This document shows, piece after piece, positions 56,636 to 64,000 of a DNA stretch of 64,000 bases. Within the stretch, counting starts at the first letter, position 1; each line of letters opens with the position of its first letter. Source of the DNA: Opisthocomus hoazin (Eukaryota; Chordata; Aves; Opisthocomiformes; Opisthocomidae); assembly GCF_030867145.1 (NCBI RefSeq), contig NC_134414.1, positions 68,206,814-68,270,813 on the forward strand, written 5' to 3'. A model generated the notes under the pieces. The model saw only the letters and a program-made list of their open reading frames with translations. It had not been told where the DNA came from and searched no databases. The position numbers and the translations under genes were made by a program.

Positions 56636-56668
56636 AATATTATATATACATTAATATATATATTAATT
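56636..56668. repeat. AT-alternating tract
   Basis: A run of mostly alternating TA (aatattatatatacattaat, then atatatatatt). Confidence 0.8.
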
Positions 56669-59600
56669 CACATCTATGCACATAGCCCTTTAGCTGTCTG
56701 GAGGATCTGTTGGCAAAGGGGTTTCCAGTGTAGTAACCTCCCTTTTAGTTCATATGAGAACTCATTTCATATCACTCTTTCAATTTAAGACTATATCTAA
56801 ACCACCAGACTCAGAAACTTTTCTGGATTCAGTATTCCCCTCACACTGAATTGCGGTAGGATGTGGACGTGCCCAAGGAGAAATCTCCACTTTCTCTTCC
56901 AAGACATTCCGACTTGCCCCCAAATAAACCTGTGCATGTAGGGTGTGTTATAGTGTGCTCCTCCTGGTCCCTAACCTCGGTGCAAATGTTGTGTTCCTCA
57001 GGAGATAAACCTTTAAATCAATTTCTCCTTGCTCTTCTGAAATTTCTCAGAACCCTTGAATCAGTAATGGAAGAGGCTGATGGAAAGCTGAAGGGTTTTG
57101 CTCACAAGAAGGTTTCAAGCAAACCATTCTATCAATGAAAACCATTTTCTCTACAATTCTTTCCTTAGCAGTACCTTTAGAACTATGGAGTATTAATTAT
57201 TCTGGCTTATTAAATAGAAAGAACGAAAGTCATAGTATGTCATCTTATCCAAAATCTTCTTCAAAAATGAAGAAGTAGCTGCAGATACTAGCAGTACATT
57301 TTTTTCCTGGAATGCACTGTCTAAAAGGAAGCTATATTTCCTGGAAGGGAAATTTTCAGTATAACCACAACTTCTTCTAGCTGTAACAAGTTGGACAATT
57401 TGGAATACATTATGTCAGAATATCTCTGCTGCTAAAATCAATGGTTATGTAAAGAGTAATAAAAAGAGATTACTGAGCATCCCCAATGCTGTTGTGCTTC
57501 TGATTTATATGACTTTACAGTCTTCTTCATTAGAATCTACATTTCTCAAAGTCAAATACATAATTTCATCATTTCCACAAGCACAAATCAAGCTAGGATA
57601 CTAGATTACATAAATTAATGAAAATGACACAATAGAGCACTTAACTGTCTTTGGCCTGTGAGAGTACTTGTACATGTGAATTTAAAACCTCTGCCGTTCT
57701 GCCTGTAGATGTCTTACATGGTTCTGCTTCATGATTATGTTCAGTCAGCATGTGTTACCATTCAACTGTGGGAAAACAGATGTTCTCTATTAATTCCAAA
57801 TTCAGCAAAACTGATTCATTTTATGCTTTAGAATGAATTTATATGCTGCCGTTAGGGTAACCTTTATGTAATACAGGGCATTTTGTTCACAGTTAGGGCA
57901 AGCTAGAATAATTCTGCTTTGTTTTATAGCTTTATCTTAAAGCTAGCACAAATCTTCTAGAACATAAAAGATTTTCCTTATCAGCATGATACACAGTACT
58001 ATTGCAACTATTCTCTGAAAACAGTGCCATAGAGTGAGTACATTGATTCAATCATTATCAAACTTCTTGTCTTAAACAATCCCTAAAGTCTCCCCAAAAT
58101 TTTGCACTCATAGTTTACGATTGCATATGCCAAAACCTCAACAGTCCCAGCAAACTCCAAAATTTAGATTCCCAGTATAGACATCTTGCTTATGACCCTC
58201 TTTTGATCATCAGAGACAGGTATACTGCTCTGAAGGACAGTTCAGATACTTCATGGACTAAAGATCCTGCTGGAGATAAGCACTTCAGCTTGGTAGAACA
58301 AATTTTGAAACTACAATCCTTTCTTACATAAGCCTAGCCCCAAATTAAAATATTTTGCAAATATAGGGACATGATATGATTTCATAAAGGAAACTGAAGT
58401 ATAAAATGAAAGATTACATCTCTCAAAATAAAATACTTCATAAAAGAGATAATTTCAAAAGCTCTATTAGAAAGTCTTGGATTCTGCTTCAGCACTCTTC
58501 AGTCCAAGCCCAGAATCAGAATTTTCTCTCTCACTTATGAAAATATGGGAGCTTAAAAAAAATCATCTGCTTGTCACCTGTAGGAAGAAATTCTTTTTAA
58601 AGTACAGTCTGCCAAGAGAGTGCAGTACATTCTCACACATGTGCTTTTCCGTATTTCTATCAACCAAAGACAGCTGAAAATAACTGAGATCACTCTCTTA
58701 CTGAGAACAAGCAGATTCTGTTGCTCCCAACAGAAGTTCTATGGAGACAGAAGTGCAACTCAGGCTGTCCCAAATCAAAACTGTTAGCAACTTTACTTAT
58801 TATTATCTTTAAATACAGCTTTTTTTTTTAAGCAGTTTTAACTATATGGATATTTTGAAAGGCTAGCAATGAACTATTTCTGTATTCTATAGGAATACAA
58901 AAAAGATTTAACAAAAGGCAATGTTTCAAACAAGTATGTTTAAAACATATAAACAATTTAATTTCCTGTTGTTTGCTTACCTAACATTTCTGTTATTTTT
59001 TAATAACAGATGTCAGTGTTTTTTACAAGTAAATTTTTTCAATCATTGCAAAGCACTTTGCAAGACATTCACATGAAACTTGGTGTTTCTGCAAATGCAG
59101 ATTCATTTCTATCAGTTTTTCTATCAGCTCAACACTTGTACAGGAAACCACTTATGTTTTCACAGTATCTAGGAAAATAAATGATCTCTTATGTAAATAT
59201 AAGCAAGTTATGCCATTTTGATCTTCATTGTGATCTCTGGAGTTGCTATGTTGAGACACATAACTTTTTTCAATATATCTTTAATTATTCTTCATCAGCC
59301 AAAGATAATGAAAAACAAAATCCAAAGTGGGAAAGAGCCGTAGTGAAGCAGGGGACAGAGACAAATAAGTATTTAGGTGTCATAATGTGCCATATTTTAC
59401 AATTTATATAATTAGAAAGTTCTTCTTTACAGTAGGTCTTATACCTTTAAGACTAATAATATTTAGCCTTCTCTAAGTCCCAGCTACTCCAATAGCCCAG
59501 AATTTGCTTTTTCTGGATATTACCCTCAACTTCCCATCTGTTTTTTATGAGGCTAAAGATGTCACCCGCTGCAGTGAAAGAACTGCTAAAAGCAACAGCC

Positions 59601-61821
59601 ATTCAGAAAGATGAGAAAATGCAAGAGGAAACCTTCTGTACAACTCATCTTCTTACATGATAGAATCATGTTGTTCTGTCACATCCTGTTACTGTTTTAA
59701 ATGTGTACATATGGTTTAATTTGTGCTTACTTCACAAGGGAAAATGGGGAGTCCAAAAACCAAAGTTTACAGCATATTACTTAATGGAGCTGAAGTTTAA
59801 ATTTTAAGGCATAAGAACAAGTAAAGAAGCAATTCTTAAAGGAATTTTCTTAATCTTTGTCATATGCATGTAAATCTAACATACCATTTTCAGTTGGTGG
59901 TTTAAGACAGGTTATTCAGTCTAATAACGATGCTGCAAGAAGTCTAAATAATTATTCATAAAAAGCAATCTTTAAAAATTGAAAGGCACCTTTCATAGGA
60001 GTCTTGTTATATACAAGGACTTATGTTATTAGTCTACAACTTAGTTGACTGGTTTCTCACCATCCCTGTTCCTGCCCCAAATCTCTAGTTGACTCTGTTT
60101 TCTGAAACAAAGGTGTTTGTCTGCTTGTCCGTCTCACTGAATGAAACAACATAATTCACTCTCCAGAACCGTGCTTATCACCAGATTATTCTACTAGCCA
60201 ATTTTTAACATTAACTCATGAAAGACTACCCAGCCTGCTTTGAAAACAACTGTGGAATTGTACTGATACCTACAAGCAGTATTGAATGCAGTGACTCAAA
60301 AATAAAATGGACATATCTCTGGAAAGGGATTAATTTTTAATAAAAAATATTTTGCATTAGCTGAAAATATTCACAGTTGGGTATGTTTGATTAGTAAATA
60401 GTGTCAGTTGGAAAAAAAAGAGATTCATTATTGAAAAAATGTTTTGTTTTCCCTTTCAAAACAGTATTTTTATTTAGAATATTGAATAAATTGGCTATTG
60501 GATACAACAATAAAGGAGAAGAGAAATCAAAAGTTGGCAACAACATTCTGCTTACATTTAACCAAACTATTTTCATTGATTCAGAATGAATTTTTCATCA
60601 ATTTATAGTTTGTGTAGTTCTAAGTCATGACAGGTACATTGAAAGTTAAAACAATTCTTCATCTAATTTGCTCTAGTCAAAAACAATAAGTTAAAATAAA
60701 GTACTAAAAGTAAGCATTATACATTTTTCCTATTTAAAGTTTAAAACCTTTCAAAAGGTTTGCATATATGTTTTATCTCACACTTGTTGTATGACACAAC
60801 CAAATTGTGTCTTTACAGATTAGATTCTTCTGCCACAGCTTTCTTTCATGCTTAACTCTTCCTACTACAAAAGGTAATGAAAAATATTATAGACCTTTGT
60901 TATTTATTTTCAAAGCTGGAAAGTTAATAAGTGACACCCAGAGATGTCTAAACAATCATTGAAATATTTTCTTAAATGAATCATAATTTCTATTAATTAT
61001 TTTTCATTTCTATCTACTTTTTAAAGAAATAATTCTTAAATATAATCTTATGGTTCTTCTAAATTGCATATAGGGTATCTACTTGTTAATATACAACATT
61101 CTCATGCTCCAGTGTCCATAAAGAAGTTTCCTATCATGATTGCTTTGTTTCATTTACTTGTAAAAAACTTGAATCTCTTTCCATTTAGAGTCAATGTGCT
61201 TGATTAAAAAAAGCTACACTTCTAAGAGTTAAAATGAAATTTTTAAAGAAAAAATAGTTTGATGCTTACGTTTTTGCATCCCAGAATTCTGAAAAAAAAA
61301 TTCCCCCCAGTTATTGATGTAATTGATCAGAACAGCTGCTTTTCGCAGAGGTCTAGGTAAAACACAAAATAAAATATTGTTTTGTACATATACCATATCT
61401 ACTTTGCACTAAATTGTATCATCGTTTTGGGTTGGTAAAGAAAAGTCTATGGAGTGTGGAAAGAGGGACAGGCCACTTGGGATGAATACAGGAATGTTGT
61501 CAGAGCATGGAGGCATGCAATGAGGAAGGCTAAGGTCCATCTGGAAAGAAATCTGGCAAGGGATGTCAAAGACAGCAAGAAGCGCTGCTTCAAGAACATC
61601 AGCAGCAAATGGAAGACTAGGGTAAATGTGGGGATGCCGCTGAATGAGGTGGGTGCCCTGGTGATGGAGGACACAGAAAAGGCGGTGTTACTGAATGCCT
61701 TGTTTGCTTCAATCTTTACTGCTAAGGCCGGCCCTCAAGCATCCTAGTCCCTGGAGGTAAAAGAGAAAGCCTGGAGAAAGGAAGACCTTCCCTTGGTCAG
61801 GAGGATTGGGTTAGAAATCGT

Positions 61822-62793
61822 TTGAGCACACTGGACACCCACAAATCCATGGGCCCCGATGGAATGCACCCACGAGTGCTGAGGGATTTGGCAGATGTCC
61901 TTGCTGAGCCACTCTCTATCATCTTTGAAAGGTCCTGGAGAGCAGGTGAAGTGCCTGAGGACTGGAGGAATTCCAGCACCACTCCAGCCTTCAAAAAGGG
62001 CAAGAAGGAGGACGCAGGGAACTACAGGCCGGTCAGCCTCACCTCCATCCCTGAAAAGGTGATGGAACAGCTCATTCTGGATGTCATCTCTAATCAAATG
62101 GAGGAAAAGAAGGTTATCAGGAGTAGTCAACATGGATTCACCAAGGGGAGATCATGCCTGACCAATCTGACAGCTTTCTGTGATGGCGTGACCGGTTGGG
62201 TAGATGAGGTGAGAGCAGTGGATGTTGTCTACCTCGACTTCTGCAAGCCTTTTGACACTGTCTCCCATAACATCCTCATAGGCAAGCTCAGGAAGTGTGG
62301 GCTGGATGAGTGGTCAGTGAGATGGATTGAGAACTGGCTGCATGTCAGAGCTCTGAGCGTTGTCATCAGTGGCACTAAGTCTAGTTGGAGGCCTGTAAAT
62401 AGTGGTGTCCCCCAGGGGTCAGTACTTGGCCCAGTCTTGTTCTACTGCTTCATGAATGACCTGGGTGAAGGGACAGAGTGTACCCTCAGCAAGTTTGCTG
62501 ATGACACAAGACTGGGAGGAGTGGTGGATACACTGGCAGGCTGTGCTGCCATTCAGCGAGACCTGTACAGGCTGGAGAGTTGGGCAGAGAGGAACCTGAT
62601 GAAATTCGACAACGGCAAGTGCAGGGTCCTGCACCTGGGGAGGAACAACCCCATGCAGCAGTACAGGCTTGGGACGGACCCGCTGGAGAGCAGCTCTGCA
62701 GAGAGGGACCTGGGAGTGCTGGCGGACAACAAGTTGACCACAAGCCAGCAGTGTGCCCTGGCTGCCAAGCAGGCCAGTGGTATCCTGGGGTGA
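61822..62793 (+). pseudogene. CR1 ORF2 reverse transcriptase domain, open for 323 codons
   Basis: Non-LTR reverse transcriptase motifs appear in order: [70 protein letters not shown] (first catalytic Asp; the common KAFD reads KPFD), [15 protein letters not shown] and [10 protein letters not shown] (catalytic Asp pair), then [19 protein letters not shown]. The frame has no stop across the whole palm. It ends at TGA 62791-62793, and the continuing ORF2 sequence ([20 protein letters not shown]) lies in the same frame beyond that stop. The endonuclease domain is missing through 5' truncation. Confidence 0.93.
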
Positions 62794-63060
62794 GTTAAGA
62801 AGAGCGTGGCCAGCAGGACGAGGGAGGTTCTCCTTCCCCTCTACTCTGCCCTGGTGAGGCCCCATCTGGAGTACTGTGTCCAGTTCTGGGCTCCCCAGTT
62901 CAAGAAAGATGAGGATCTGCTGGAGAGTGTCCAGCAGAGGGCTATGAAGATGATGAGAGGACTGGACCATCTCTCCTATGAGAAAAGGCTGAGGGAGCTG
63001 GACTTGTTCAGCCTGAAGAAGGCTGAGAGGGGATCTTATAAATGCTTATCAATATTTTAA
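62794..63060 (+). pseudogene. CR1 ORF2 C-terminal segment
   Basis: The frame continues after the TGA with [40 protein letters not shown] and [16 protein letters not shown], then departs from the family pattern and stops at 63060. Later bases still match CR1 in other frames, so a further frameshift is present. Confidence 0.88.
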
Positions 63061-63381
63061 GGGTGGGTGTCAAGAGGATGGGGCCAGACTCTTTTCAGTG
63101 GTGCCCAGCGACAGGACAAGGGGCAACAGGCACAAATTGAGGCATAGGAAGTTCCATCTGAACATGAGGAAGAACTTCTTCACTCTGCGGGTGACAGAGC
63201 CCTGACACAGGCTGCCCAGGGAGGTTGTGGAGTCTCCTCCTCTGGAGATATTCAAGACCTGCCTGGACGAGGTCCTGTGCAACCTCCTCTAGGTGACCAG
63301 CTTTAGCAGGGGGGTTGGACCAGGTGATCTCCAGAGGTCACTTCCAATCCCTACCTTTCTGTGATTCTGTGATTCTGTGAA

Positions 63382-64000
63382 TTTTAAAGCTCTGCTGTCA
63401 AATGCCTATGATTTCATTCCTCATCTCTAAATAATGTTATAATTTTGATGACCTATTAATTCTCTGCTAACATCTTTTTAATTTGACAGAGGCATATATA
63501 GGACACAGTATATGTGAATGACAATGAGTATGTGTATGTGCACACACACATGTTTGTGTGTAAGAGTACTTTCATGCCACGCTTGTGTCTTTTATTCCTT
63601 TCTTACAAATATGCAAACTTTTGCTTTCTACAAAAAAATTGAATAAAGAAAGCATAAAAAACTAAAAGTAAGTGTAGTGTAATATGAACCTCTTTTTCAA
63701 AATCTCATTACTTTTGCAGCAAATAATTTTACAGGTTTATTTGTTCCATTGGTTTGGAATGAAGTCCAGAGCTTTGTGTGGTTTTTATGGGTGGCTTTTT
63801 TTTTTTTTTTTGCTTCTGTGTGTTGGAATTAACTTCATTACAATCCATTGGATAATGTTAAATAACTTAGAATATGAAAGTATCATCATAAATATCTTTC
63901 AAAAAGGTTCCAGTTGATATTCCTAATTTTCTAAGCTCTGACTCTAGTACTTTTCCAGCTTGACAGTCTTGAAATATGTGCATAGGAGAAAAGAAGTGAA
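63382..64000. other. Large NALF1 intron, right end of window
   Basis: AT-rich sequence with a TG/CA tract and a T run near 63797-63812. No exon seen; the NALF1 5' coding exon must lie beyond this edge. Confidence 0.6.
63529..63562. repeat. TG/CA microsatellite
   Basis: tgtgtatgtgcacacacaca followed by tgtttgtgtgt: a mixed TG/CA repeat just past the CR1 3' end. Confidence 0.8.

Larger units (their letters stand above)
48796..61436. other. Large NALF1 intron, 12.6 kb, with possible conserved non-coding segments
   Basis: No exon, RNA gene or transposon recognised. The part at about 51.8-52.4 kb has the even composition and homeodomain-like motifs common in vertebrate conserved non-coding elements. 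A (GTTT)n tract is at 55231-55257 and an AT alternating tract at 56636-56668. The region 53.9-61.4 kb is ordinary AT-rich intron. Confidence 0.5.
61437..63381 (+). mobile_element. CR1 LINE, 1.95 kb, 5'-truncated within ORF2
   Basis: The only plus-strand CR1, opposite to NALF1. It starts inside the region upstream of reverse transcriptase (VWKEGQATWDEYRNVVRAW) and runs through RT, the C-terminal part of ORF2 and the 3' UTR. It ends in the characteristic direct repeats of ATTCTGTG at 63362-63381. Stops or shifts occur near 61745-61825, at 62793 and after 63010, so the element cannot be autonomous. Confidence 0.96.

Noticed and set aside
56863..57138. Plus-strand 91-codon frame
   Set aside because: No family resemblance and no flanking gene structure.
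62419..62970. Minus-strand 183-codon frame
   Set aside because: Antisense shadow of the CR1 reverse transcriptase.

Overview
This is a stretch of bird nuclear genome. The evidence is seven copies of the avian/reptilian LINE CR1, a GC-rich endogenous retrovirus of a type common in birds, AT-rich intronic sequence between them, and two splice-bounded exons of a vertebrate gene. I cannot name the species.

The whole window lies in one host gene on the minus strand. Two exons are recognisable: the last coding exon (5126-5421) and the exon before it (18093-18264). Spliced in frame they give the cysteine-rich domain and the C-terminal hydrophobic tail of NALF1 (FAM155A), the auxiliary subunit of the sodium-leak channel NALCN. 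The 5' coding exon is not in the window. Positions 18265-64000 are therefore intron (at least 45.7 kb), 5422-18092 is the last intron (12.7 kb), and 1-5125 holds the 3' UTR and probably downstream flank.

The remaining structure is mobile DNA. A complete but dead provirus (23474-30107) sits in the large intron in the same orientation as the host gene. It has two 422-424 bp LTRs, a 5-bp target duplication (gatat), a tRNA-Lys-like primer binding site, gag, protease, reverse transcriptase, RNase H and integrase, and no env. Its Gag and Pol look ERV-L-like (class III). It carries eight in-frame stops and one frameshift, and its LTRs differ at about 5% of positions by my hand alignment. Six 5'-truncated CR1 copies lie on the minus strand (6531, 9253, 31366, 33582, 37919, 48464). 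One long CR1 with a 323-codon reverse transcriptase frame lies on the plus strand (61437-63381).

The other intronic sequence holds short simple repeats and a few stretches that look like conserved non-coding DNA, notably around 51.8-52.4 kb. I found no RNA gene, no CRISPR array, no bacterial-type operon and no convincing new biological system. The points most worth checking are the NALF1 exons, the sense-oriented intronic provirus with its hairpin LTR tips and mixed-class features, and the possible 8-bp duplication flanking one CR1.
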